In this document: one piece after another, positions 1-8,517 of the stretch
Layout: each line of letters begins with the position of its first letter
Position numbering within the stretch: the first letter of the stretch is position 1
DNA from: Variovorax sp. OK212
GTDB taxonomy: Bacteria; Pseudomonadota; Gammaproteobacteria; Burkholderiales; Burkholderiaceae_C
DNA: 64,000 nucleotides
Assembly (NCBI RefSeq): GCF_900112425.1
Contig: NZ_FOLP01000001.1
Location: 248,001-312,000 of the forward strand
Direction of reading: 5' to 3'
The notes under the pieces: model-generated
Seen by the model: the letters and a program-made list of their open reading frames with translations, nothing else
Databases searched by the model: none
What the model was told of the DNA's origin: nothing
Position numbers and translations under genes: made by a program

Positions 1-1188
1 CGCCCGCACGCACCGCTGTGGCTGCTCGCGTTGGTCACCTTCAGCGGCACGCTGGCCATGCACATCTTCGTGCCCGCGCTGCCCATCGCCGCGAAGAGCC
101 TGGGCGCCGGCATGGGCGCCATGCAGATGACGGTGAGCCTCTACATCTTCGGCCTCGCCGTGGGGCAGCTGGTGTACGGCCCGCTGGCCGACCGCTACGG
201 CCGCCGCCCGGTGCTGCTGCTGGGGCTCGGGCTGTACTGCGTGGCCGGCCTTGCGGCTGCCATGGCGCCTGAAGTGCATTCGCTGATCGCGGCGCGGCTG
301 TTCCAGGCCGTGGGCGGCTGCGCCGGCCTCGTGCTGGGCCGCAGCATCGTGCGCGACACCGCCGAGCCGCAGGAGGCCACGCAACGCCTGGCGTTGATGA
401 ACCTCATGGTCACCATCGGCCCGAGCCTCGCGCCGCTGATCGGCGGCGCGCTGGCCACCGCGCTGGGCTGGCGCTCGATCTTCTACGCGCTCTTCGCGCT
501 CGGCGTCATCGGCTTCCTGGCCACCTGGCGCCTGCTGCCCGAAACCGGCGCACCGGGTGCCAGCGTGAATGCGCGCGACCTGGCGCGCAACTACAGGAAG
601 CTGCTGGGCTCGCCGGCCTTCCTGGGCTTCTCGGTGGGCGGCGGTTGCGCCACCACGTCGATGTACGCCTTCATCGCGTCGGCGCCCTTCATCTTCGTGG
701 ACCAGTTGCACCGGCCCGCGCACGAGGCGGGCATCTACCTGGCCATCCTGGTGTCGGGCGTGTGGCTGGGCAGCTTCCTCACGAGCCACCTGATCTCGCG
801 CGTGCGCGTCGACCGGCTCATGACGCGATCGAATTCGCTGAGCGTGGCGGCGGCCTTCGTGCTGCTCGGCGCGGCGCTGAGCGGCCACCTCTCGGTGACG
901 CTCATCGTCGTGTGCATGTTCCTCTACACCGTGGGCGCCGGCATGGCCTCGCCGGCCGCGCTGACGCAGGCGATCAGCGTGAACCCGCAGGTCATCGGCT
1001 CGGCCTCGGGTCTGTACGGCTTCACGCAGATGGCCGTGGGCGCGCTGTGCACGGCGCTCGCCGGCATGGGCCACCGCAACCCCGCGCTGGCCTCGGCCAT
1101 CGTGCTGGCGGGGGCGGGCATCCTGGCGCAGCTGTCGTTCGCGGTGGCGCTGCGCGCGCAGCGGCGCGCGGGCGCGGCCAAGGCGTAG
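1..1188 (+). CDS. Bcr/CflA-type multidrug MFS transporter, 5' end outside window
   Basis: Inner-membrane drug:H+ antiporter of the DHA1 MFS class, probably exporting small drugs. The reading frame is open from base 1, so the true start lies upstream; the TTG at 31 is only the first start-like codon inside the window. The family signature DRYGRRPVL after the second transmembrane helix is visible, followed by alternating hydrophobic helices and a short basic tail ending RRAGAAKA. About 395 residues are present, close to the usual 400, so only a few residues are missing. The gene ends 39 bp before a convergent lipoprotein gene. The family call is firm; the substrate is unknown. Confidence 0.85.
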   Translation, partial: RPHAPLWLLALVTFSGTLAMHIFVPALPIAAKSLGAGMGAMQMTVSLYIFGLAVGQLVYGPLADRYGRRPVLLLGLGLYCVAGLAAAMAPEVHSLIAARLFQAVGGCAGLVLGRSIVRDTAEPQEATQRLALMNLMVTIGPSLAPLIGGALATALGWRSIFYALFALGVIGFLATWRLLPETGAPGASVNARDLARNYRKLLGSPAFLGFSVGGGCATTSMYAFIASAPFIFVDQLHRPAHEAGIYLAILVSGVWLGSFLTSHLISRVRVDRLMTRSNSLSVAAAFVLLGAALSGHLSVTLIVVCMFLYTVGAGMASPAALTQAISVNPQVIGSASGLYGFTQMAVGALCTALAGMGHRNPALASAIVLAGAGILAQLSFAVALRAQRRAGAAKA

Positions 1189-1227
1189 CCAGTGCGCAAT
1201 CAGCGCGTGACCAGCGCGTAGTCAATC

Positions 1228-1782
1228 TCAACGCGTGAACAGCCAGCCGCCCTTCGGCTGGCGCGTCAGCTCATGGCGCTTCACCGCGCGCTCCTCGCCG
1301 TCGTCGCCCACGTAGACCACCTCGAAGCGCAGCAGCTTCGGCGTCACCATCTTCCAGTTCTGGATGCGCTTGACCGTCACGCAGGCGGTCTTGTCGTGGT
1401 ACTGCATCTCGGCCATCGGGGCGCCCTGGAAGCCCGTGCCGTCGAACAGCCGGCCGGACGCGGCGAAGGGGTTGAGCACCGCGCCGTTGCGCGCGGTGAT
1501 GCAGCCCTCGGTGCGCACGAACGACTCGATGGTCGGCGACGCGCTGCGCAGCACCTTGCCGATGGCCGGGCTGGGCGTCTTGCCGTCGAGCGCCTCGCGG
1601 ATGCGCTCCACCTGCTGCTCGGTGATCGGCGCAAGGCCGTCCCGGGTGATCACCGCCGGCGGCGGGGCCGTGGCCGCGGGCGGCGGCGTGGGCTCGAAAA
1701 AACTGCAGCCTGTCACCAGTGCCAGGGGCACGGTGCAAGCGAGAGTAAGGGCAAGGGCGGCGCTCGGTGAGCCGAACTTCAT
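1228..1782 (-). CDS. Putative lipoprotein, function unknown
   Basis: A 184-aa exported protein starting MKFGSPSAALALTLACTV. The signal peptide ends in a lipobox-like LVTGC, so the Cys at about residue 25 is probably lipidated. A Pro/Ala-rich linker (PTPPPAATAPPPA) follows, then a mixed soluble domain with two Cys (GCITARNG, TACVTVKR). The open frame extends further upstream, but the ATG at 1782 is the one that gives a proper signal peptide. It is convergent with the upstream exporter and 121 bp downstream of the pseudouridine-synthase-like gene. I do not recognise the domain. Confidence 0.75.
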   Translation of the reverse strand: MKFGSPSAALALTLACTVPLALVTGCSFFEPTPPPAATAPPPAVITRDGLAPITEQQVERIREALDGKTPSPAIGKVLRSASPTIESFVRTEGCITARNGAVLNPFAASGRLFDGTGFQGAPMAEMQYHDKTACVTVKRIQNWKMVTPKLLRFEVVYVGDDGEERAVKRHELTRQPKGGWLFTR

Positions 1783-1903
1783 GGCTGAGTCTCCTGTCGG
1801 CGGCACGCGTGTGCCGCAGGCTGAAAATTGCAGTCCGCGAACATGCGGTGCGTCGTCGGGGGCGTTGTCTGGAGCCTCGGGCTCCTGTTGTTGTAGGGGT
1901 GCC

Positions 1904-2632
1904 TCAGAAGCGTTCGTGGGGCGCGAGGTAGCGCCACTGGCCGGGCTGCAGCCCCGCCAGCGGCACGCGGCCGATGCGGATGCGGCGCATCGCAAGAATG
2001 CGCAGCCCCACGTTGTCGCAGATGTGTGCAATCTGGCCCGGCCGCGCACCCTTCAGCGCAAAGCGCAGGCCGGTCTGTTCATCGCTCTGGCGGCCGATGC
2101 TCACGCGCGCGGGCGAGCGCTCCAGCCGCGCCAGCACCTCGGGGCCCACCGCGCCGGCCACGTCCACCATCACCTCATGCTCGAGGATGCCGGCGTCTTC
2201 GTGCAGCTTGCGTTCGATGCGGAACTCCTGCGTGTACGCCACCAGCCCGCTGGCGCCGGTTTCCAGCGGCGTCATGCACTGCTGCGCCTTCGCATGCGCG
2301 GGCAGGAACTTCTGGCCGGCGCGTTCGGGCTCGTGGTGGTTCGCGGCCACCAGCAGGCGGTGCGCGTTGTCGGTCGGCATGCCCGCGGGTTTGTACAGCA
2401 GCAATGTGACAGGCAGCAAGGGCTCGGGCTTGGCGCCGGCCTGGATCTCGACCTGCTGGTGCGGCAGCACGCGCGACTGCGGCAGCATCTGCTGCACGCC
2501 GTCGACACGCACCGCGCCGTTCTCGATCAGCAGTTCGGCTTCGCGGCGCGACACGCCGGCCATCGCGGCGACGCGCTTGGCCAGGCGAATGCCTTCGTCT
2601 TCGGGGGTGTTCTTGTCGTTCTTGTTGTTCAT
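1904..2632 (-). CDS. S4-domain RNA pseudouridine synthase-like protein with substituted active site
   Basis: A 242-aa protein resembling the RsuA/RluB/RluE/RluF pseudouridine synthases. An N-terminal S4 RNA-binding domain (AMAGVSRREAELLIENGAVR, residues ~18-40) leads to the LLLYKPAGMPTD motif. In the active-site loop, where the family has RLDxxTSGL, this protein reads PLETGASGL: the catalytic Asp is Glu (about residue 124) and the preceding Arg is Pro. It may therefore bind RNA without catalysis, or use Glu. The start ATG at 2632 overlaps the stop of the upstream NUDIX-MBL gene (TGATG), so the two are translationally coupled. Confidence 0.75.
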   Translation of the reverse strand: MNNKNDKNTPEDEGIRLAKRVAAMAGVSRREAELLIENGAVRVDGVQQMLPQSRVLPHQQVEIQAGAKPEPLLPVTLLLYKPAGMPTDNAHRLLVAANHHEPERAGQKFLPAHAKAQQCMTPLETGASGLVAYTQEFRIERKLHEDAGILEHEVMVDVAGAVGPEVLARLERSPARVSIGRQSDEQTGLRFALKGARPGQIAHICDNVGLRILAMRRIRIGRVPLAGLQPGQWRYLAPHERF

Positions 2633-4305
2633 CAGGAAGCAGTCAGTTGCCGGATGCGCGCCACGTGCGCCGCCAGCGAGCGCGCGGCCACCGGCCACAT
2701 GCGCTCGGGCACATCGTCATAGGCCAGCGGCAGCCATTGCTCGGGCGTGCCGTCGGGCAGCTTCTGCATGGCGGCGGCAATCTTCGCCTCGCGCTTCAGG
2801 CGGTGCGCCTTCAGCATGCCGATGGCGGTGCGCGCAAAGCCGATCACGTAGCCGTGCGCGGGCAGGATGAACTCGATGCCACCCGCCTCGCAGGCCGCGT
2901 CGAGCGTGTCCAGCGAGTCGAGGTAGGCCGTCATGTCGCCGTCGGGTGGGTCGACCACCGTGGTGCTGCCGTTCAGGATGTGGTCGCCCGAGAACAGCAG
3001 GCCGTCTTCCTCGAGCACCAGGCACAGGTGGTTGGCCGCGTGGCCGGGCGTGTGGATCACGCGCAGGGTGTGCGTGAGCGCTTCGCCGTCGGCCCCGGTG
3101 CCCGAGAGCACCAGCCGCTCGCCGTGCGCCAGTTCGCGCTCGGCCGTGAAGCGTGCCGTGGCGCGCGCGGTCGGCGCCGAAGACAGCCCCAGGATCGGCG
3201 GCTTCGTGCCCTTGCACAGCGCCTGCAGCGGCGCCGCGCCGGGCGAGTGGTCGGCATGCGAATGCGTGCACACGATCATGCGGATGTCGCCCTGCGTGAT
3301 GCGCCACAGCCGGCCGATGTGGTCGAAGTCGTTCGGACCCGGGTCGATCACGATGTAGCCGGTGGCCGCGTCGCCCACGATGTAGCTGTTGGTGCCCGGG
3401 CCGGTCATGGCGCTCGGGTTGGGCGCGGTCAGGCGCATCACGTTCTTCAGCAGCGCCACGCCCTGCGCGCTCTGCCAGTCGAGCGCATGCAGCATCTGGC
3501 CGTCGGGGCACACCAGCGCGAGTTCGCCGAAGGGCGGCTCATGCTCCATGTAGCGCACGTCCGCGCCCTTGAGCAGGCCGCCGCGCGGGCAGCTGGTCCA
3601 CAGCGGCGCCTCGCCGGCGCCGGCGGGCGCGCAGGCCTCCAGCACCGAGTCGACGTTGGTGTACGCGGCCATGCGCTGCAGCGTGCGCACGGTCGGGAAG
3701 ATCATGAAGAAGGTGCCCGCGTCGTGGCGCGCCAGCGCGTCGGTGGGGCGTACCCAGCAGGGCTCGAACTGCTCGCTCTCGTCGGCCGCGGGTGTCTGGC
3801 CTTCGGGCATGCGCGCCACCAGGAAGGGCACGTCGAAGCGCTTGGGCAGGTCGCGGTCGGTGATCCAGTGCGCGAAGGTGAACACCTGGTCCGAGTCGAG
3901 CACCAGCCCGCGCGCGGCGCACTGGTCGGCAAAGGCGGCGCCGGCGGTGTCGTTGCGGTCCATCGATGCGATGTCCGCGTCGCTCACCGGGCGGCCGTCG
4001 GCGTGGTGCGCCAGCAGGATGCCCAGTTCTTCGAATGCCTCGCGGATGGCCGCGATGGCCTGCGTGCGCTGCACGCGGCTTTGCGTGGGGCGGCGCGTGG
4101 CGATGCGCTTGGCGGCTTCGTCGGCCGCGTCGATGTGACCGCCGGGGAACACATAGGCGCCGGGCGCGAAGCTGGCGGTGGCCGAGCGGCGCGTCATGAG
4201 CACTTCGAAACCGGCGTCGGTGTCGCGCAGCAGCAGCACGGTGGCGGCGGCGCGCACCGTCGCGGGCTCGCGGTGGGGGTGGAGTTGTTGGGAGGGGCGG
4301 ACCAT
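2632..4305 (-). CDS. NUDIX hydrolase-metallo-beta-lactamase fusion protein
   Basis: A 557-aa two-enzyme chain. Residues ~15-270 are a NUDIX domain (PGAYVFPGGHID then IREAFEELGILLA). A spacer of about 25 residues separates the GX5E part from the REUXEE part, as in NUDT19-like proteins. Residues ~290-480 are an MBL fold with the zinc ligands HSHADH, HTPGHAANH, SGDH and PAHGY. The C-terminal ~60 residues look like the winged helix that follows LACTB2-type MBL domains. The likely activity is CoA- or nucleotide-diphosphate hydrolysis plus an MBL phosphodiesterase or thioesterase; the substrates cannot be read from sequence. It is the first gene of a two-gene operon with the pseudouridine-synthase-like gene. 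Confidence 0.85.
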   Translation of the reverse strand: MVRPSQQLHPHREPATVRAAATVLLLRDTDAGFEVLMTRRSATASFAPGAYVFPGGHIDAADEAAKRIATRRPTQSRVQRTQAIAAIREAFEELGILLAHHADGRPVSDADIASMDRNDTAGAAFADQCAARGLVLDSDQVFTFAHWITDRDLPKRFDVPFLVARMPEGQTPAADESEQFEPCWVRPTDALARHDAGTFFMIFPTVRTLQRMAAYTNVDSVLEACAPAGAGEAPLWTSCPRGGLLKGADVRYMEHEPPFGELALVCPDGQMLHALDWQSAQGVALLKNVMRLTAPNPSAMTGPGTNSYIVGDAATGYIVIDPGPNDFDHIGRLWRITQGDIRMIVCTHSHADHSPGAAPLQALCKGTKPPILGLSSAPTARATARFTAERELAHGERLVLSGTGADGEALTHTLRVIHTPGHAANHLCLVLEEDGLLFSGDHILNGSTTVVDPPDGDMTAYLDSLDTLDAACEAGGIEFILPAHGYVIGFARTAIGMLKAHRLKREAKIAAAMQKLPDGTPEQWLPLAYDDVPERMWPVAARSLAAHVARIRQLTAS

Positions 4306-4444
4306 GGGGGGATTATCGGGAGCGGGCGCGGTACGTGCTTGGCACGGCGCACCGGGTGCATAAGCTCATATGGATTCGGGCATCAGCGCCGCGCCACAAT
4401 TCGCGCTTGCACCGCCTGCCCTGAACAAGGACTGAAAGACTGTC

Positions 4445-5470
4445 ATGGCCAATTCTCCCTCCTCTGCCTTCTCTCCCGTTTCTGCTCTTCGTCTCGTCCG
4501 CCGCACGCTGCTGCTGGCCGCCGCCTCGCTCGCCGTGCCCGCCGCCTTCGCCCAGCACGACTGGCCGCAGCAGCCCGTCACGCTGATCATGGGCTTCCCC
4601 GCCGGCTCCGGCGTCGACGTCGTCGCCCGCGCCATCCAGGAACCGCTGGCAAGGCAATTGGGCCGCCCGGTCATCATCGACTACAAGTCGGGCGCGGCCG
4701 GCAACATCGCCAGCGAGTACGTGGCCCACGCCAGGCCCGACGGCTACACGCTGTCCTTCGGCACCGCGGCCACGCACGGCAGCAACGCCGCGCTCTACAA
4801 GAAACTGCCCTTCGACGTGGAGGCCGACTTCATTCCGGTGGCGCCGGTGCTCGACGTGTCGAACGTGCTCACCGTCAATCCCGACGTGATCAACGTCAAG
4901 ACCTTGAAGGAATTCGTCGAGCTGGTCAAGGCCAATCCGGGCAAGTACAACTATGCGTCTACAGGCAACGGCGCCGGCACGCACATGGCCTTTGCCGAGT
5001 TCAATTCGCGCCTCGGGCTGAACATGGTGCACGTGCCCTACAAGGGCGGCCCCGAGGCCATCACGTCGGTGGTGCGCGGCGAGACCTGCTGCATCATGAA
5101 CCAGGTGCAGACCGTGCTGCCGCACTACAAGGCCGGCAAGGTGCGCCTGCTGGGCGTGACCACCGCCACCGCCGTGCCGGCCGTGAAGGAGGTGCCCACC
5201 ATCGCCTCGAGCGGCGTGCCGGGCACCAAGGGCTTCGACAGCTCGATCTGGTTCGGCATCTTCGCGCCCAAGGGCACCGACCCGCAGATCGTCGACAAGC
5301 TCAACGCCGCCGTGAAGGCCGTGCTCGAAACGCCCGAGGTCCGCGAGCGCTTCGAGAGCCAGGGCAACACCGTGCGCATCGAGACGCCGGCCCAGTTCAA
5401 GAAGACCGTGCACGACAACCGCGTGAAGTGGGCCGAGGTCGCGAAGGCCGCGAACATCAGCATCGACTGA
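4445..5470 (+). CDS. Bug-family (TctC) tripartite tricarboxylate transporter substrate-binding protein
   Basis: A 341-aa periplasmic solute receptor. It has a twin-Arg-rich N-terminus and a signal peptide ending VPAAFA before QHDWPQQPVTLIMGFPAG. The Bug hallmarks are the GFPAGSGVDVVAR ligand loop, GRPVIIDYKSGAAGNIA and the NPGKYNYASTGNG segment. Such proteins are greatly expanded in Burkholderiales and usually bind carboxylates. No TctA/TctB membrane partners are adjacent, so this is an orphan receptor. It abuts the convergent porin gene with no gap. Confidence 0.92.
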   Translation: MANSPSSAFSPVSALRLVRRTLLLAAASLAVPAAFAQHDWPQQPVTLIMGFPAGSGVDVVARAIQEPLARQLGRPVIIDYKSGAAGNIASEYVAHARPDGYTLSFGTAATHGSNAALYKKLPFDVEADFIPVAPVLDVSNVLTVNPDVINVKTLKEFVELVKANPGKYNYASTGNGAGTHMAFAEFNSRLGLNMVHVPYKGGPEAITSVVRGETCCIMNQVQTVLPHYKAGKVRLLGVTTATAVPAVKEVPTIASSGVPGTKGFDSSIWFGIFAPKGTDPQIVDKLNAAVKAVLETPEVRERFESQGNTVRIETPAQFKKTVHDNRVKWAEVAKAANISID

Positions 5471-6301
5471 TCAGAGCGTCTTCGTCAGCGTGAGGATGAA
5501 GCGCGCCTTGTTCGGCGAGAACGTCTGCTTGCCGAAGGCGCCGAACCCCAGGTCCACGCCCGGGTTGCTCACCGAAAGATAGGCGCTCTGCTTGTTCGCG
5601 CCCTGCACCGAGCCGGCCAGCGACAGGCCGTTGCCGAAGTCGTAGCTGGCGCCCACGTTGTAGTCCACATAGCTCCTGTAGCCCAGGCTGCGGATGTCGC
5701 TGGACATGTTCGTGTAGCCCACCGCCGCCTTCAACGTGACCTTGGGAAAAACCTCCTTGCTGTAGGCCAGGTTCAGGTAGCCGGTGTTGGTGCCCTTGAG
5801 GCCCGAGCCCGCCTTGTTGCCCGCGTAGCCGAAGTAGTCCTTCGACACCGTGTGCGAGTACTTCAGCGTGAACGAGCCGATGGCCTCGCTCGTGTAGCCC
5901 GCGCTGCCATACAGCTCCGTGGTGTTGCCCGAGGAGTTGCCCGGGTACAGGTAGGTGAGCGCGCCCACGTCCATGTCGAACGGGCCGGCCTTGAACTTGT
6001 AGCCGCCGTAGATGTCGCTCTCCAGGCTGTTGCCCTTGAGCCAGTTGACGCTCGAATTCCAGTTGCCCACGTAGAAGCCGCTGTCGCCGAAGGCGTAGTC
6101 CAGGCCGCCCTGGATGGCGGGCTTGAAAGTGGACGTCCTGGCGTAGTCGTTCTTGCCCAGCATGTCCTGGTCCTGGCCGCGGAACTTGTAGTTCGTGGTG
6201 AGCGCCACGTTGCCCGCGAGCTGCGCGTTCGCAAGCATCGGCAGGGCGGCCAGGGTGGGAAGAACGAGCACCGGCAGGGCGATGCGAAGGAGGTGTTTCA
6301 T
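5471..6301 (-). CDS. TorF-family putative outer-membrane porin
   Basis: A 276-aa beta-barrel protein. The signal peptide MKHLLRIALPVLVLPTLA... is cleaved after ANA, and the mature part begins QLAGNVALTTNYKFRGQDQ, typical of the TIGR02001/TorF group. It has many alternating amphipathic strands rich in Tyr and Gly, and a C-terminal hydrophobic strand ending in LTLTKTL. The start ATG at 6301 gives a clean signal peptide. It is monocistronic as far as can be seen and meets the Bug gene tail to tail. Confidence 0.85.
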   Translation of the reverse strand: MKHLLRIALPVLVLPTLAALPMLANAQLAGNVALTTNYKFRGQDQDMLGKNDYARTSTFKPAIQGGLDYAFGDSGFYVGNWNSSVNWLKGNSLESDIYGGYKFKAGPFDMDVGALTYLYPGNSSGNTTELYGSAGYTSEAIGSFTLKYSHTVSKDYFGYAGNKAGSGLKGTNTGYLNLAYSKEVFPKVTLKAAVGYTNMSSDIRSLGYRSYVDYNVGASYDFGNGLSLAGSVQGANKQSAYLSVSNPGVDLGFGAFGKQTFSPNKARFILTLTKTL

Positions 6302-6351
6302 CGAGAGAATTCGCTAACGGATGGAGGAGCCGGCAGCGTAGGAGCGGGCGT

Positions 6352-7299
6352 CTAAAAGCCGCGTAAAAAATGCAGGCCGCGGCGCAAAAGTTTGGCGTCA
6401 GGCATCGTCATCGCAACCACGCCGGCCATCACGCACGCCAGGCCGATCCACGCCGTGGGCGCGAGCGCTTCACCCAGAAACACCACCCCGATCGCCACGC
6501 CGATGGGCACGCGCAGGTAGGCCTGCGCGGCGGTCGACATCGGCCCCAGCGTCTTGATGAGCCTGAAGTAGATGGTGAAGGCCAGCGCCGTCGACAGCAC
6601 GGCGAGCGCCAGCACCGCCAGCAGCGACGCCACCGACGGCGCGAGCGTCCACGGCCGGTCGATCGCGATGCTCGCGGGCAGCAGCATCGCCGCGCCGCTC
6701 AGCAGCGAGCCGGCGGCCGGCACCATCGGGTCCAGCCCCTTGAACACGCGCCCGAACATGGCGGCGCAGCCGTAGCAAACCGCCGCGGCCACCAGCGCGA
6801 GTTGCGCGAGCAGCGAATGCCCGAGCCCGTGCAGCGCCTCGAAGCCGACGATCAGGCAGATGCCCGCCAGCCCCGCGCCCACGCCGAACAGGCGGCGCAG
6901 CGTGGGCTTCTCGGAGCCGCCCAGGCACAGCCCCAGCAGGAAGATGAAGATCGGCGAGGTCGAGTTGAGGATGGTCGCCAGCCCCGCGTCGACGCTGCGC
7001 TCGGCCCACGCAATCAGCGTGAACGGCAGCACGCTGTTCAGGCAGGCCTGCAGCAGGAAGCGCCGCCACATCGCCGGGTCTGTGGGCAAACGCACGCCGC
7101 GCATGCGCAGCACCGCGAGCAGCAGCAGCCCGGCGACCAGCGTGCGCGCCGCGATCAGCGTGAGCGGCGGAATCGTCGCCACGCCGATCTTGATGAAGGT
7201 GTACGAGGCGCCCCAGCAAGTGGCGAGCACCGCGAGCAGCGCCCATTCGAGGCAAGCGGCGTGGGGTTTGCCTGAAGCGGCAAGAGGGGTGGTGTGCAT
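6352..7299 (-). CDS. EamA/DMT-family inner-membrane transporter
   Basis: A 315-aa ten-helix transporter made of two EamA repeats, for example LLAVLATCWGASYTFIKIG in the first and LAVLSTALAFTIYFRLIKTL in the second. The ATG at 7299 is preferred over an in-frame start 12 codons upstream because the extension (SVDRSREDRR) is highly charged and unlike the family. The substrate is unknown; relatives export amino acids or metabolites. It lies 51 bp upstream of the porin gene on the same strand and next to the GntR regulator. Confidence 0.85.
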   Translation of the reverse strand: MHTTPLAASGKPHAACLEWALLAVLATCWGASYTFIKIGVATIPPLTLIAARTLVAGLLLLAVLRMRGVRLPTDPAMWRRFLLQACLNSVLPFTLIAWAERSVDAGLATILNSTSPIFIFLLGLCLGGSEKPTLRRLFGVGAGLAGICLIVGFEALHGLGHSLLAQLALVAAAVCYGCAAMFGRVFKGLDPMVPAAGSLLSGAAMLLPASIAIDRPWTLAPSVASLLAVLALAVLSTALAFTIYFRLIKTLGPMSTAAQAYLRVPIGVAIGVVFLGEALAPTAWIGLACVMAGVVAMTMPDAKLLRRGLHFLRGF

Positions 7300-7362
7300 G
7301 GTGCGCCGATCTTCGCGAGACCGGTCCACCGACACTTCGCTCGCGGGCGAAGTGTGACCGCC

Positions 7363-8130
7363 TCAGTGACCGTGCCCGTGGTGCGCCGCGGTGCCACCGT
7401 TCAGCAGCGTCGCCAGGTCCACCTCCTGCTCCGCCGCCGCACCCGCGATCACGCGCTGCTCCAACTCGTCGAGGTGTTCCAGCGCCACGCCCAGCGCAGC
7501 GTCGAGCGACTTGCCCGTGAGCGCTTCGATGATCTGCTCATGCTCGCGCGGCGCGCAGCTCGCGGCCTCGGCCGAGTCGTACAGCGCCTTGTAGAGCTCG
7601 GTGTTCGAAACGAGCCGCTGCAGGTAGGAGATCAGTTCGTCGCTGCCCGCCATCTGCGCCAGCAGCATGTGGAACTCGCCCGCCAGCCGTATCGCGTCTT
7701 CGCGCCGGCCTTCCTTGAACGCCTTCTGCTCCGCCTGCACGTGCTTGCGCAAGGTGGCCACCTGCTCGCGTTCGAGCCGGCCGAACAGCGTGCTCACCAG
7801 CCCGGCTTCCACGATGCGGCGCGCGCGGTAGGTGCCGCGCATGTCGTCGATCGACGGGTTGGGCACGAAGGCGCCGCGGTTGTGCTCCAGCACCAGCCGC
7901 TTTTCGGAGCCCAGCCGCGCCAGCACCTTGCGCACGGCGCCGCGCGTGCAGCCCAGCGCCTCGGCCAGCGCGCGCTCGCGCAGCGGCGTGCCGGGGCGCA
8001 GCTTTCCGCTCAGCAGCGCCTTCGACACGGCGGCGTAGACGCGCTCGTCCACGTTGGCTTCGTCCGCGTCGGCGAGATCCGGTGCGTCGGCGGGGGCGGG
8101 GGTTTTGCGTGCGGTGGAAGGCATAGGCAT
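7363..8130 (-). CDS. GntR/FadR-family (FCD) transcriptional regulator of the nucleobase locus
   Basis: A 255-aa regulator. The winged HTH occupies residues ~28-92 (LRERALAEALGCTRGAVRKV), and an all-helical FCD effector domain follows, with metal-type His residues (EFHMLLAQM). The Ala/Asp-rich N-terminal ~25 residues look disordered. It diverges from the DUF3311-symporter-deaminase operon, and the intergenic region holds two palindromic operators (8224-8257). By position it is the local repressor, responding to a nucleobase or a related amide; that is inference. Confidence 0.88.
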   Translation of the reverse strand: MPMPSTARKTPAPADAPDLADADEANVDERVYAAVSKALLSGKLRPGTPLRERALAEALGCTRGAVRKVLARLGSEKRLVLEHNRGAFVPNPSIDDMRGTYRARRIVEAGLVSTLFGRLEREQVATLRKHVQAEQKAFKEGRREDAIRLAGEFHMLLAQMAGSDELISYLQRLVSNTELYKALYDSAEAASCAPREHEQIIEALTGKSLDAALGVALEHLDELEQRVIAGAAAEQEVDLATLLNGGTAAHHGHGH

Positions 8131-8223
8131 GGGGTGAGCGTCGGGATTATTGCCCGCGCCAAGTCGCCCCCGGGAAATCCCCCGGATTGACGCGGGGCCC
8201 CTCGCTCCGTACCATTCGTCCCG

Positions 8224-8257
8224 TTTGGTTAACCAAATAAATATTTATGGTTAACCA
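8224..8257. promoter_or_regulatory. Tandem TGGTTAACCA operators, probable GntR binding sites
   Basis: Two identical palindromes TGGTTAACCA lie at 8226-8235 and 8248-8257. Their centres are 22 bp apart, two helical turns, so two dimers would sit on the same DNA face. The first extends to a perfect 14-bp palindrome (8224-8237). The AT-rich spacer contains a TAAATATTTA palindrome. The sites lie 94 bp upstream of the GntR start and 44 bp upstream of the DUF3311 start, in the shared divergent promoter region. Confidence 0.75.
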
Positions 8258-8301
8258 AAATAAGCTCTGAATTTCAACCAAAGCAGGAATCGAGGCTCCC
8301 C

Positions 8302-8517
8302 ATGAAATCCGCCAAATGGCTGGCCGCGTTGCCGGTCGCCGCTTTCTTCAGCGGGGGATGGCTGTCGTCCGTCGCGCCCACTTTCGTGCTCGGCATGCCC
8401 TTCCTGATGGTGTGGAACGTCAGCTGGCTGGTGCTGACCTCGCTGATCATGGTGGTCATCGACCGCGCCGAAGGCGACATCGATGCAGCGGACGCAGCCA
8501 ACGGAGGCACGCGATGA
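8302..8517 (+). CDS. DUF3311-type small membrane subunit
   Basis: A 71-aa protein with two hydrophobic helices (LAALPVAAFFSGGWL and a second from VWNVSWLVLTSLIMVVI) and an acidic tail. Small DUF3311 proteins are regularly encoded just before sodium:solute symporters and are thought to be accessory subunits. Here the stop overlaps the symporter start (ATGA at 8514), which supports coupled synthesis. It is the first gene of the operon after the operator region. Confidence 0.82.
   Translation: MKSAKWLAALPVAAFFSGGWLSSVAPTFVLGMPFLMVWNVSWLVLTSLIMVVIDRAEGDIDAADAANGGTR

Noticed and set aside
2647..5493. Long plus-strand open frame opposite the NUDIX-MBL gene
   Set aside because: It is antisense to a clear two-domain enzyme and runs out of frame through the Bug gene; the translation is low-complexity.
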